Shown here one piece after another: positions 1 through 5,799 of a DNA stretch of 8,002 nucleotides. The stretch is taken from NCBI GenBank assembly GCA_934276695.1, contig CAKQTF010000040.1, positions 1-8,002 of the forward strand. Reading direction: 5' to 3'. The position numbers and the translations under genes are program-made. How positions within the stretch are numbered: the first letter of the stretch is position 1; each line of letters starts with the position of its first letter. The stretch comes from an uncultured Spirochaetales bacterium. GTDB taxonomy: Bacteria; Spirochaetota; Spirochaetia; Sphaerochaetales; Sphaerochaetaceae. The notes beneath the pieces are model-generated. The model had not been told where the DNA came from, ran no database searches, and was given only the letters and a program-made list of their open reading frames with translations.

Positions 1-537
1 GACTTCCCTCAGATCCTTGTCCTCAATGGCTCCATAACAGATGAGGAGCTATGGGAAGAGGAGAAGATAAACAAGGCAGACCTGCTGATCTCAACGACTG
101 AGAACGATGAGCTGAACATCATCACAGCATCCTATGCCAAAAGGCTTGGAGCAAAGCACTCCATTGCGCTGATCAGGACAAATACGAATTACATTGAATT
201 TGCAAAGCACATGGATATAGATGCTGCGATAAGCACAACAGAGGCCACTGTAGACACACTGATGAAATTCCTCAGGGGGGATGGTGTCAGGACGCTCCAT
301 TCGATATTCAGCGGCGACCTTGAAGTGTATGAATATGTTCTCTCGTCATCATTCAAGGAACTCGGAAAGCAGCTGAAGGATGTGAACTTCAAGGGCAAAT
401 GCATAATAGCAGGAGTGAAGAGAGGAAGCAATGAGAACTTCATCCCAGGAGGGCTTTACACATTCACCGAAGGGGACACACTCCTTGTAGCTGCAGCCCA
501 TGAGGATTATGGATTCATACAGGAGCTATTCTCTTGA
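1..537 (+). CDS. trkA: Trk potassium uptake protein TrkA, C-terminal part (5' end outside window)
   Basis: This is the NAD-binding, cytoplasmic gating subunit of the Trk K+ uptake system. The frame is open from base 1 and stops at TGA 535-537, giving 178 visible residues; full TrkA is about 450, so the first half lies upstream. The visible part covers most of the second Rossmann RCK_N domain (about residues 1-85, with the TrkA-like segments NGSITDEELWEEE and STTENDELN, then AKRLGAKHSIALI). A linker (TVDTLMKFLRGDGV) leads to the second RCK_C domain (about 100-178, with the IPGGLYTFTEGDTLLVAA ending typical of the family). The stop overlaps the start of trkH, which encodes the channel partner, so the two are clearly one operon. 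Only the fragment length is uncertain; the family call is firm. Confidence 0.93.
   Translation, partial: DFPQILVLNGSITDEELWEEEKINKADLLISTTENDELNIITASYAKRLGAKHSIALIRTNTNYIEFAKHMDIDAAISTTEATVDTLMKFLRGDGVRTLHSIFSGDLEVYEYVLSSSFKELGKQLKDVNFKGKCIIAGVKRGSNENFIPGGLYTFTEGDTLLVAAAHEDYGFIQELFS
521..525 (+). promoter_or_regulatory. Ribosome binding site deciding the TTG start of trkH
   Basis: AGGAG lies inside the end of trkA, 8 bases before TTG at 534. It is the only good Shine-Dalgarno match near the start of the trkH frame and supports the non-ATG start. Confidence 0.7.
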
Positions 538-1985
538 ACTTCAGATCAACAATCAGGCTCCTATCATTCATAATCATATTCGTCGCAGCTCTTATGCTGC
601 TGCCGGCATTCATTGCCCTGCACTATGGGGAAATGATCTCTGCACGCTCATTCGCAGCAACAATCGGAATCATGCTTATCTTCTCCCTTATAGGCCTGAT
701 ATCAACAAACAGGACGCCCGAGATAGAGATAAGCGCAAAATCAAGCTATCTTTTCGTAACGCTCACATGGGTCCTGATATCATTATTCGGAGCTCTCCCT
801 CTCTACATATCAAAGACAATGCCAACATTCTCATTATCTTTCTTCGAGATAATGTCAGGCTTCACCACAACCGGAGCAACAGCAATGGTCGATATCGAGG
901 CAGCCGACAGGTCCATGCTCTTCTGGAGAGGAATGACAAACTGGCTCGGCGGAATGGGAATCGTAGTCCTCTTCATTGCGATACTCCCGGCATTCGGAGT
1001 GCGAGGCGCAGCCCTTGTCGGAGCTGAATCCGTAGGTCCTACAAAAGACAAGCTCACACCGCAGATCAGATACACAGCGCTTTATCTATGGGGAATATAC
1101 TTCACGCTATCAGCCGTGCAGACTGTGCTGCTGCTATTCGGAGGGCTATCATTATTCGATGCAGTGACTGTCACATTCGGCACAATGGGAGCAGCAGGCT
1201 ATGCCCCGCTGAATGCATCGATTGCAGGCTATGACAGTGCATATGTTGAATGGGTATGCATAATATTCATGTTCCTTGCCGGAACTAACTTCGCACTCTA
1301 CTTCAAGGTGATCAAGGGAAAATACAGAAGAGCTCTGAAGGATGGTGAATTCCGTGTGTATTCAGGCATAATACTTGCCGTATCACTGATGATTGCGGCA
1401 AACCTCTTCATAAAGGGAATATGCAGTCTCTCGGAGTCAATACGCTATGGTTTTTTTGAGACAATCTCATTCATAACAACCACTGGGTTCACTAATGCAG
1501 ACTATGGGACGTGGCCTGTGTTCTCACAGTTTCTCCTATTCCTGCTCTATTTCGTCGGAGGCTGTGCAGGATCTGCTGGCGGTGGCATAAAGGTAATCAG
1601 GATAGCTGCGCTTCTGAAGATAGGCAATAATGCAATGAAGCAGCGCCTGCATCCGAAGGCTGTCACGAATATAAAGATCGGAGATGACACGATCTCCGAA
1701 TCAACAGCACTCTCAATTGCAGGATTCTCAGGACTGTACATAATGACAGCACTGATTGCAACTTGCCTGATCGCTCTTACGGATAAGCCAATGATCGTAT
1801 CACTGTCATCCGTGCTCCTGGCGCTCGGCAACGTTGGGATAGGATTCGGCGGAATCGGTACAAGCTTCACTTTTGCAGAGTTCGGAAGCCCAAGCCTCTG
1901 GATCTTCTCTTTCCTGATGCTTGCCGGCAGGCTTGAGCTGTTCACTGTGTATTCACTCTTCACAAAGTCATTCTGGAAGAACTGA
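534..1985 (+). CDS. trkH: Trk potassium uptake channel subunit TrkH
   Basis: This is an integral membrane K+ channel/transporter that works with TrkA. At 483 residues it has the usual TrkH length and is hydrophobic throughout. The four pore repeats are visible: filter 1 TTTGATAM (residues 111-118), filter 2 around GTMGAAGY (216-223), filter 3 TTTGFT (315-320) and filter 4 GNVGIGFGG (432-440). The conserved MTNWLGGMGIVV (134-145), GCAGSAGGGIKV (343-354) and C-terminal AGRLELF segments are also present. The start is TTG at 534, overlapping the trkA TGA as TTGA, with AGGAG 8 bases upstream. It encodes a plausible N-terminus running straight into the first helix. Filter 2 has Ala-Ala-Gly where many relatives have Thr-Gly-Gly or Thr-Ala-Gly, a mild divergence. 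Operonic with trkA. Confidence 0.96.
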   Translation: MNFRSTIRLLSFIIIFVAALMLLPAFIALHYGEMISARSFAATIGIMLIFSLIGLISTNRTPEIEISAKSSYLFVTLTWVLISLFGALPLYISKTMPTFSLSFFEIMSGFTTTGATAMVDIEAADRSMLFWRGMTNWLGGMGIVVLFIAILPAFGVRGAALVGAESVGPTKDKLTPQIRYTALYLWGIYFTLSAVQTVLLLFGGLSLFDAVTVTFGTMGAAGYAPLNASIAGYDSAYVEWVCIIFMFLAGTNFALYFKVIKGKYRRALKDGEFRVYSGIILAVSLMIAANLFIKGICSLSESIRYGFFETISFITTTGFTNADYGTWPVFSQFLLFLLYFVGGCAGSAGGGIKVIRIAALLKIGNNAMKQRLHPKAVTNIKIGDDTISESTALSIAGFSGLYIMTALIATCLIALTDKPMIVSLSSVLLALGNVGIGFGGIGTSFTFAEFGSPSLWIFSFLMLAGRLELFTVYSLFTKSFWKN

Positions 1986-2040
1986 TCTGCCATAAGCTCA
2001 TTGTCAGATGCACTGGTCAGACTCTGCGCTGTGCATTATG

Positions 2041-2090
2041 AAAAAAATAGGCAACCCGTATAGTAGCCATTGCTACTAACTAAGGTTGCC
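2041..2090 (-). terminator. Intrinsic terminator for the tRNA-fMet transcript
   Basis: Read on the minus strand, GGCAACC (2084-2090) pairs with GGTTGCC (2050-2056). Inside it, TAGTAGC (2072-2078) pairs with GCTACTA (2061-2067) around a 4-base loop. The two 7-bp stems are separated by an internal loop. The 3' side runs directly into TATTTTTTT. This is a strong terminator geometry for minus-strand transcription, about 70 bases past the tRNA 3' end. On the plus strand the hairpin is not followed by a T run. Confidence 0.75.
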
Positions 2091-2098
2091 GTGTTCCT

Positions 2099-2156
2099 GA
2101 AACCAATAGCTCCCTGATATCCAGCATTTGCTGTTATACCGGTCTGGTTTCTTTTC
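2099..2156 (+). terminator. Inverted repeat, possible terminator of trkAH
   Basis: GAAACCA (2099-2105) is a perfect inverted repeat of TGGTTTC (2145-2151), followed on the plus strand by TTTTC. The 39-base interior holds a small hairpin, CAGC-ATTT-GCTG (2122-2133). It could end plus-strand trkH transcripts, but the long interior makes it a weak terminator. On the minus strand the same element would be a folded domain between the tRNA and its terminator. Confidence 0.4.
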
Positions 2157-2158
2157 TA

Positions 2159-2231
2159 TAGCAGGGGTAGGACTCGAACCTACGACCTCCGGGTTATGAG
2201 CCCGACGAGCTGCCAACTGCTCTACCCTACG
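2159..2231 (-). tRNA. Initiator tRNA-fMet (anticodon CAT)
   Basis: The minus strand folds as a 73-nt cloverleaf: acceptor CGTAGGG/CCCTGCT, D stem GAGC/GCTC, anticodon stem TCGGG/CCCGG with loop CTCATAA, 5-nt variable region, T stem GTAGG/CCTAC with loop TTCGAGT, discriminator A. Initiator identity is shown by three features. Bases 1 and 72 are unpaired (C and U here; C and A in E. coli). Three consecutive G-C pairs close the anticodon loop. Pair 11:24 is A-U. The 3' CCA is not encoded; TAG follows the discriminator. It has its own promoter at 2246-2274. Confidence 0.95.
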
Positions 2232-2245
2232 TCGATTGCATATTG

Positions 2246-2274
2246 AATATAGCCTATCTTTAAAATTGTGTCAA
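2246..2274 (-). promoter_or_regulatory. Sigma70-type promoter of tRNA-fMet
   Basis: On the minus strand TTGACA (2269-2274) is separated by exactly 17 bases from TATATT (2246-2251), a consensus -35 and a 5/6 -10. The expected start is near 2239, leaving a leader of roughly 8 nt before the tRNA 5' end at 2231. It is the best promoter match noted in the window, as expected for a stable RNA gene. Confidence 0.85.
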
Positions 2275-2403
2275 CACTACTATAATCTTTTTTCACTTTC
2301 TGTCTGTTATTCATGAAATATCTGTGCAAAAAAAAGCAGAGATCAGAATTCATATGCCACTTCACTGCTTAAGATGATCGATAATGCAGTTTCCCTTCTG
2401 CTA

Positions 2404-2412
2404 TGCTATTAT
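2404..2412 (+). promoter_or_regulatory. Extended -10 element before the LUD gene, possible leaderless start
   Basis: TGC followed by TATTAT makes a TGn extended -10. Eight bases separate it from ATG 2421, so transcription would begin at or within a couple of bases of the start codon. No good -35 is seen. ATG 2421 has no Shine-Dalgarno sequence, which fits a leaderless message. Confidence 0.35.
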
Positions 2413-2420
2413 CTGATATT

Positions 2421-3056
2421 ATGGATGCAAACAGCAGAAAAGCACTCAATGCGAGAATGAAGAGAATACTGGAAAGGCTTGAGAAGAATAACTTCAGGGC
2501 AGCTTTCGTCAATGATAAAGCTGAAGCACTCTCCCTTGTCAAAGCCATTGTCAGAGAAGGCGCCTATACAGCATCAGGCGGGTCGATGACACTGAAGGAG
2601 ACAGGAATCATGGACTATCTGACAGCATCGACTGATTACCACAGGGAATACAGGGATGCATATAACGCAGAATTCTATCTATCATCTGCAAATGCAATAA
2701 CTGAGCATGGGGAGATATACCAGGTGGATGGCACATCGAACAGGATCTCTGCCCTCTCATATGGCCCCGAGCATGTGATCATCGTTGCAGGAATCAATAA
2801 GATAGTCCCGGATCTCAGAAGCGCTGTGGCAAGAGTGAAGATCAGTGCAGCACCGCCTAATGCGATCAGGCTATGCAGGGAAACACCTTGTGTCCACTCT
2901 GGGGAATGCGTAGCAGCAGTCTCTGACGAAAGGCATTTCGGAGCACTGGGATGCGAAAGCGAGGAGAGGATCTGCTGCAATACGCTGATAATGGGGCACC
3001 AGAGAGACAAAGGAAGGGTCACTGTCATAATAATCGGAGAGGAGTATGGTTACTGA
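2421..3056 (+). CDS. LUD domain (LutC/YkgG, DUF162-like) protein
   Basis: The protein belongs to the LUD family. Its studied members (LutC, YkgG) take part in L-lactate oxidation, but many stand-alone members of about 210 residues have no known reaction. The family segments, numbered from the upstream ATG at 2403, are TASGGSMTL (57-64), SANAITEHGEIYQVDG (95-110), ALSYGPEHVIIVAGINKIV (117-135) and ISAAPPNAIRL (147-157). They are followed by a Cys-bearing tail (C158, C163, C169, C184, C191, C192). I chose ATG 2421 (211 residues, MDANSRKAL...) because relatives start near there; ATG 2403 would add six residues, and neither has a Shine-Dalgarno. No lutA or lutB is nearby. The gene overlaps the next by 11 bases, so they are co-translated. 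Compared with the usual compact CxxxGxC...C...RIC tail, this one seems to carry about 12 extra residues between C169 and C184. Confidence 0.85.
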   Translation: MDANSRKALNARMKRILERLEKNNFRAAFVNDKAEALSLVKAIVREGAYTASGGSMTLKETGIMDYLTASTDYHREYRDAYNAEFYLSSANAITEHGEIYQVDGTSNRISALSYGPEHVIIVAGINKIVPDLRSAVARVKISAAPPNAIRLCRETPCVHSGECVAAVSDERHFGALGCESEERICCNTLIMGHQRDKGRVTVIIIGEEYGY

Positions 3057-3675
3057 TAGCCTCTATGCGCCATATATTGATCAGAAGTATAAGGAATTCG
3101 CATCAGGATTATCACCAACAGACGCTCTGCCAAGACTCGGGATCAGAGTTCCTGTCTTAAGGGAGCTCTCAAGGAAAACCGACGCAGAAAGCATCGAGAT
3201 ACGGTATCATGAGGACGTGATTCTCAAAGGCCTTGCAATCGGCAGGGAGAAAAGGCCTTTTTCTGAGAAGCAGAAGGAGCTGCAGGATCTTCTGCCATAT
3301 CTTGCATCATGGGACCATACAGACATAATCGCAACAGGATTCAGATACAGCAGAGCAGAAGGCCATCTCATGGAGGATTTCTTCTTCTCTCTGCTGACTG
3401 ACAGCAGGGTATTCGCAAGAAGGCTCGGCATTGTATGGATACTGCAGAACAGGAAGAACCTATGCTGCGAGAAAGCCATCAGGGCAATTTCTGCATCAGA
3501 TGATGAGAACGAATACTACATATCAACGGCTGTGGCATGGGCATTCTCATTCTTCTATATAGATGATCCTGCGAATGCAGCTCTGATGCATGACGCATCT
3601 GATATAACAAGAAAGAGGGCATCAGAAAAGATAAGGGAATCAAGAAGATACGGTGGCGAGGCTTTCTGCCTATAG
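3046..3675 (+). CDS. DNA alkylation repair protein, AlkD-like HEAT-repeat family
   Basis: The family is built of HEAT-like helical repeats and includes the AlkC/AlkD glycosylases that remove alkylated bases such as 3-methyladenine and 7-methylguanine. Visible family marks are GIRVPVLRELSRK (32-44), the SWDHTDI segment (88-94, with W89, D90 and D93 at the usual catalytic Trp/Asp region), FARRLGIVWIL (123-133, supplying the conserved Arg region), YYISTAVAWAFSFFY (157-171) and the C-terminal RASEKIRESRR. Length, 209 residues, is normal for the short AlkD-like proteins. ATG 3046 overlaps the LUD gene's stop (3054-3056); GGAGA at 3036-3040 sits 5 bases before it. Substrate and activity cannot be told from sequence alone. 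No ada or other alkylation-response gene is in view. Confidence 0.87.
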   Translation: MVTDSLYAPYIDQKYKEFASGLSPTDALPRLGIRVPVLRELSRKTDAESIEIRYHEDVILKGLAIGREKRPFSEKQKELQDLLPYLASWDHTDIIATGFRYSRAEGHLMEDFFFSLLTDSRVFARRLGIVWILQNRKNLCCEKAIRAISASDDENEYYISTAVAWAFSFFYIDDPANAALMHDASDITRKRASEKIRESRRYGGEAFCL

Positions 3676-3681
3676 CCCATA

Positions 3682-3710
3682 TTGCCTTGGAAATGCTCTT
3701 TGAATAATAT
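3682..3710 (+). promoter_or_regulatory. Possible promoter of lrgAB with near-leaderless start
   Basis: TTGCCT (3682-3687), 17 bases, TAATAT (3705-3710). The -10 ends 7 bases before ATG 3718, so the transcript would start on or next to the start codon. The lrgA ATG has no Shine-Dalgarno, in agreement. This is inference from motif spacing only. Confidence 0.35.
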
Positions 3711-3717
3711 TGACATC

Positions 3718-4080
3718 ATGAAAATCTACAAAGAACTTGCTATCCTATTCCTGATAGCGCTTATAGGAGAGATCTTATCATCATATCTCCCCTTCTCCTT
3801 CCCTGGCACTATCATTTCGCTCCTGCTATTGCTGCTTATGCTTTCAGCAGGAATCATAAAAGAGGATCAGATCAGGGAGGCTGGGGATTTCCTGCTGAAC
3901 AACATGGCACTCTTCTTCATTCCGGCAACTGTAGGTCTGATTGAATACCTGGAAGTGCTGAAGAGCACATGGTGGAAGATCATCCTGATCTCCTTCATAT
4001 CATTCATCCTGGTATTCATCGCATCAGGATATACAGTCGTGCTTATACAGAAGATCATGAAAGGGAGGAATAGGAAATGA
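3718..4080 (+). CDS. lrgA: LrgA/CidA-family membrane protein
   Basis: A small holin-like membrane protein, partner of LrgB. The pair is linked in Gram-positive bacteria to control of murein hydrolase activity and cell lysis, and in some bacteria and plastids to pyruvate or glycolate transport. From ATG 3718 it is 120 residues with four hydrophobic segments (about 7-20, 28-45, 60-78, 86-110), a basic C-terminus (KIMKGRNRK), and the family stretches SFPGTIISLLLLLL (27-40) and NNMALFFIPATVGLIEY (61-77). A longer reading from TTG 3682 is possible but adds a polar dozen residues not expected in the family, so ATG 3718 is preferred. It shares ATGA with lrgB, meaning stop-start coupling. It lies 42 bases after the alkylation repair gene, so it may also be read from that operon. 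Confidence 0.88.
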   Translation: MKIYKELAILFLIALIGEILSSYLPFSFPGTIISLLLLLLMLSAGIIKEDQIREAGDFLLNNMALFFIPATVGLIEYLEVLKSTWWKIILISFISFILVFIASGYTVVLIQKIMKGRNRK

Positions 4081-4760
4081 TACCTGAAGCAATAGCAGCA
4101 AATCCATTGTTCTCACTTGCTCTGATACTGTTCTCTTATGTCTTCGGAACATACATACAGAAGAAGACAGGTGCATCATGGCTTAATCCGCTCCTGATTG
4201 CGACTGTGATAATAATAGCTGTGCTGCTTGTATTTGACATACCGCTTTCAGCGTTCAATAACGGCGGCGATATAATATCGATGTTCCTTGCGCCTATCAC
4301 AGCCCTGCTCGCACTGTCTATCTACAGGCAGAGAGAGCTTGTGAGGAGGAATCTTGCGGCAATACTCGCAGGCACTGCCGCAGGAGCAGCTGTCTCCATA
4401 ACATCGATACTGGTGCTCTCTAATCTTCTGGGACTCGATGATAGGCTTGCAATGTCACTTGTGCCGAAGTCAGTGACCACGCCTATTGCACTCGCAATCT
4501 CAGAATCCCTTGGAGGAATCCAAGGAATAACAGTATGCGCACTGATCCTATCAGGGCTCTTTGGCAACATACTGGCACCGGTTCTCACAAAGATACTTAA
4601 GCTCAGCGATCCTGTCGCAGCAGGAATAGCCATAGGTAGCTCATCACATGCTCTTGGGACAATAACAGCCCTTGAGATGGGAGATGACATAGGCGCAATA
4701 TCAGGCATTGCAATACCATTTTCCGGCATACTAACAGTCCTGATCTCAATGCTCCTGTAG
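4077..4760 (+). CDS. lrgB: LrgB/CidB-family membrane protein
   Basis: The larger, multi-helix partner of LrgA, at 227 residues the normal length for the family. Diagnostic motifs are SLVPKSVTTPIALAISESLGG (127-147) and GSSSHALGTITALE (187-200), both strongly conserved in LrgB/CidB/YohK proteins and likely part of the transport core. ATG 4077 overlaps the lrgA TGA (4078-4080) and is preceded by GGGAGG (4063-4068), 8 bases upstream. This contrasts with lrgA, which has no such site. Whether the pair acts in cell death control or in export of pyruvate-like organic acids is not decidable here, and no LytSR-type regulator is in the window. Its stop is only 2 bases from the stop of the convergent yitT gene, leaving no separate terminator. 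Confidence 0.94.
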   Translation: MIPEAIAANPLFSLALILFSYVFGTYIQKKTGASWLNPLLIATVIIIAVLLVFDIPLSAFNNGGDIISMFLAPITALLALSIYRQRELVRRNLAAILAGTAAGAAVSITSILVLSNLLGLDDRLAMSLVPKSVTTPIALAISESLGGIQGITVCALILSGLFGNILAPVLTKILKLSDPVAAGIAIGSSSHALGTITALEMGDDIGAISGIAIPFSGILTVLISMLL

Positions 4761-4762
4761 AA

Positions 4763-5668
4763 TCAGTTCTCCTCGCTTGCCTTCTTGAGATTCCTGAACC
4801 CCCTGCCAAGCACTCTGTATGCTTCATTGACGAACACAAAGGCCTTCGGATCCTCTTCGTTGATTATGCGTACAAGTGCATTGAGCTGCTGGTTTGGCAC
4901 TACGACCATGAGTATTATGCGTTCCTGCGCAGTATACATGCCAGTCCCCTCAATCAGTGTTCCGGTATGATGCAGCTCAGCGATGACACGCCTGGATATC
5001 TCAGCTGTATGATAGTCTGATATTATGAATACATTCTTTGCAAGGTTGTTGCCAAAGCCTGTCAGGACATAATTGACCATCTGAGCTGAAACGAACATGG
5101 CTATGATTGCAAACAGCATAGGCTGTATTCCGATGAACACGCCTGAAAGCGATACAACCATGAAATTGAAGCAGAACTGGACTGTTCCAACATTCATAGG
5201 AGTGTAATGGTTGATCACCTGAGCTACGATGTCAGTGCCGCCTGTATTGCATCCGCTCCTCATTGTTATTCCGATTCCTGAGCCGAGCAGGATACCTCCG
5301 AAGATTGCAGATAGAAGTACGTTGATCGGCTCTGATACATCCAGAAATCCCTGATAATCCGTGACATGGCCAAGAAACGACACCCAGACAGAGAGGAGAG
5401 TCGAGCCAACAAGCGTCCTGATTCCGTATTTGAAGCCAAATACATATATACCTATCAGGATGAGAGGCACGTTTATGCACATCATCGCAATACCCTGATC
5501 AAATCCTGTCAGATAGAATATGATGGATGCAAGACCTGTGGATCCACCGGCTACAATCTTTGCCGGAGTATAGAAAAGAGCAACACCGCATGCTGCGATG
5601 AATGGACCGATGATAAGGTATACAAAGTCAGATACCTTATGGAATATCAAAAGAGAAGAGCTCTTCAT
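4763..5668 (-). CDS. YitT family membrane protein (DUF161 + DUF2179)
   Basis: A 301-residue inner membrane protein of the YitT family, whose molecular role is unknown. About five to six hydrophobic segments span residues 15-205 and carry the family motifs AGGSTGLASI (40-49) and SGCNTGGTDIVAQ (138-150). The soluble C-terminal DUF2179 domain covers roughly 213-290 and shows HHTGTLIEGTGMYTAQER (233-250) and EDPKAFVFVNEAYRVLGRGF (272-291), the usual pattern for this presumed small-ligand or sensor domain. The only sensible start is ATG 5666-5668; no Shine-Dalgarno precedes it. Divergent from nagB across a 131-base region and convergent with lrgB. Nothing nearby specifies its substrate. Confidence 0.92.
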   Translation of the reverse strand: MKSSSLLIFHKVSDFVYLIIGPFIAACGVALFYTPAKIVAGGSTGLASIIFYLTGFDQGIAMMCINVPLILIGIYVFGFKYGIRTLVGSTLLSVWVSFLGHVTDYQGFLDVSEPINVLLSAIFGGILLGSGIGITMRSGCNTGGTDIVAQVINHYTPMNVGTVQFCFNFMVVSLSGVFIGIQPMLFAIIAMFVSAQMVNYVLTGFGNNLAKNVFIISDYHTAEISRRVIAELHHTGTLIEGTGMYTAQERIILMVVVPNQQLNALVRIINEEDPKAFVFVNEAYRVLGRGFRNLKKASEEN

Positions 5669-5750
5669 AATGAAGATATGATAACTAATATGAGCACTCT
5701 TTTTCTATTGACAGAGGAACACTTTTTACTGTTTTTTCATCTTTCGGTCA

Positions 5751-5781
5751 TCTGTAACACAGAGGCCTTTTCTGCTACAAT
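5751..5781 (+). promoter_or_regulatory. Candidate nagB promoter with small palindrome
   Basis: TGC-TACAAT (5773-5781) is an extended -10 element, 18 bases before the nagB ATG. The perfect inverted repeat TCTGT-AAC-ACAGA (5751-5763) sits where the -35 box would be, a position suited to an operator. There is no good TTGACA at the right distance; TTGACA at 5708-5713 lacks a matching -10. The palindrome is short and could be chance. Confidence 0.35.
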
Positions 5782-5799
5782 CCATTCGTTGGTGATCAT

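Larger units (their letters stand above)
2232..2420 (+). other. Intergenic region between tRNA-fMet and the LUD gene
   Basis: Besides the tRNA promoter, this stretch holds a plus-strand TATAAT (2281-2286) without a convincing -35, and a small imperfect hairpin TCTGTGC-A8-GCAGAGA (2321-2342). It also holds an extended -10 (TGC-TATTAT, 2404-2412) just before the LUD start. No small gene, riboswitch or repeat is recognised here. Confidence 0.4.

Noticed and set aside
500..1027. 175-codon plus-strand frame across the trkA/trkH junction
   Set aside because: Composition is Arg/His/Asn rich without domain signs; the TrkH frame over the same bases is unmistakable.
1547..1993. 148-codon minus-strand open frame inside trkH
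   Set aside because: It is antisense to the well-supported TrkH pore repeats and shows no family motifs; it reflects codon bias.
2038..2079. Tiny plus-strand frame of 13 codons starting MKKIGNP, like a leader peptide before two hairpins
   Set aside because: It is the reverse of the minus-strand terminator and its T run, has no Shine-Dalgarno, and no gene follows on the plus strand that it could attenuate.
2041..2156. Known riboswitch (SAM-I because of GGCAACC, or c-di-AMP because of the trk genes)
   Set aside because: The conserved cores of these classes are not present, the element follows a tRNA rather than leading a gene on the minus strand, and on the plus strand it lies after trkH, not before a gene.
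4322..4729. 135-codon minus-strand open frame inside lrgB
   Set aside because: It overlaps the strongest LrgB motifs in antisense, is rich in Ser/Ala/Pro as such shadows are, and has no ribosome site.
5708..5713. Perfect TTGACA as a -35 for nagB
   Set aside because: No -10-like hexamer lies 16-18 bases downstream; the sequence there is GTTTTTT.
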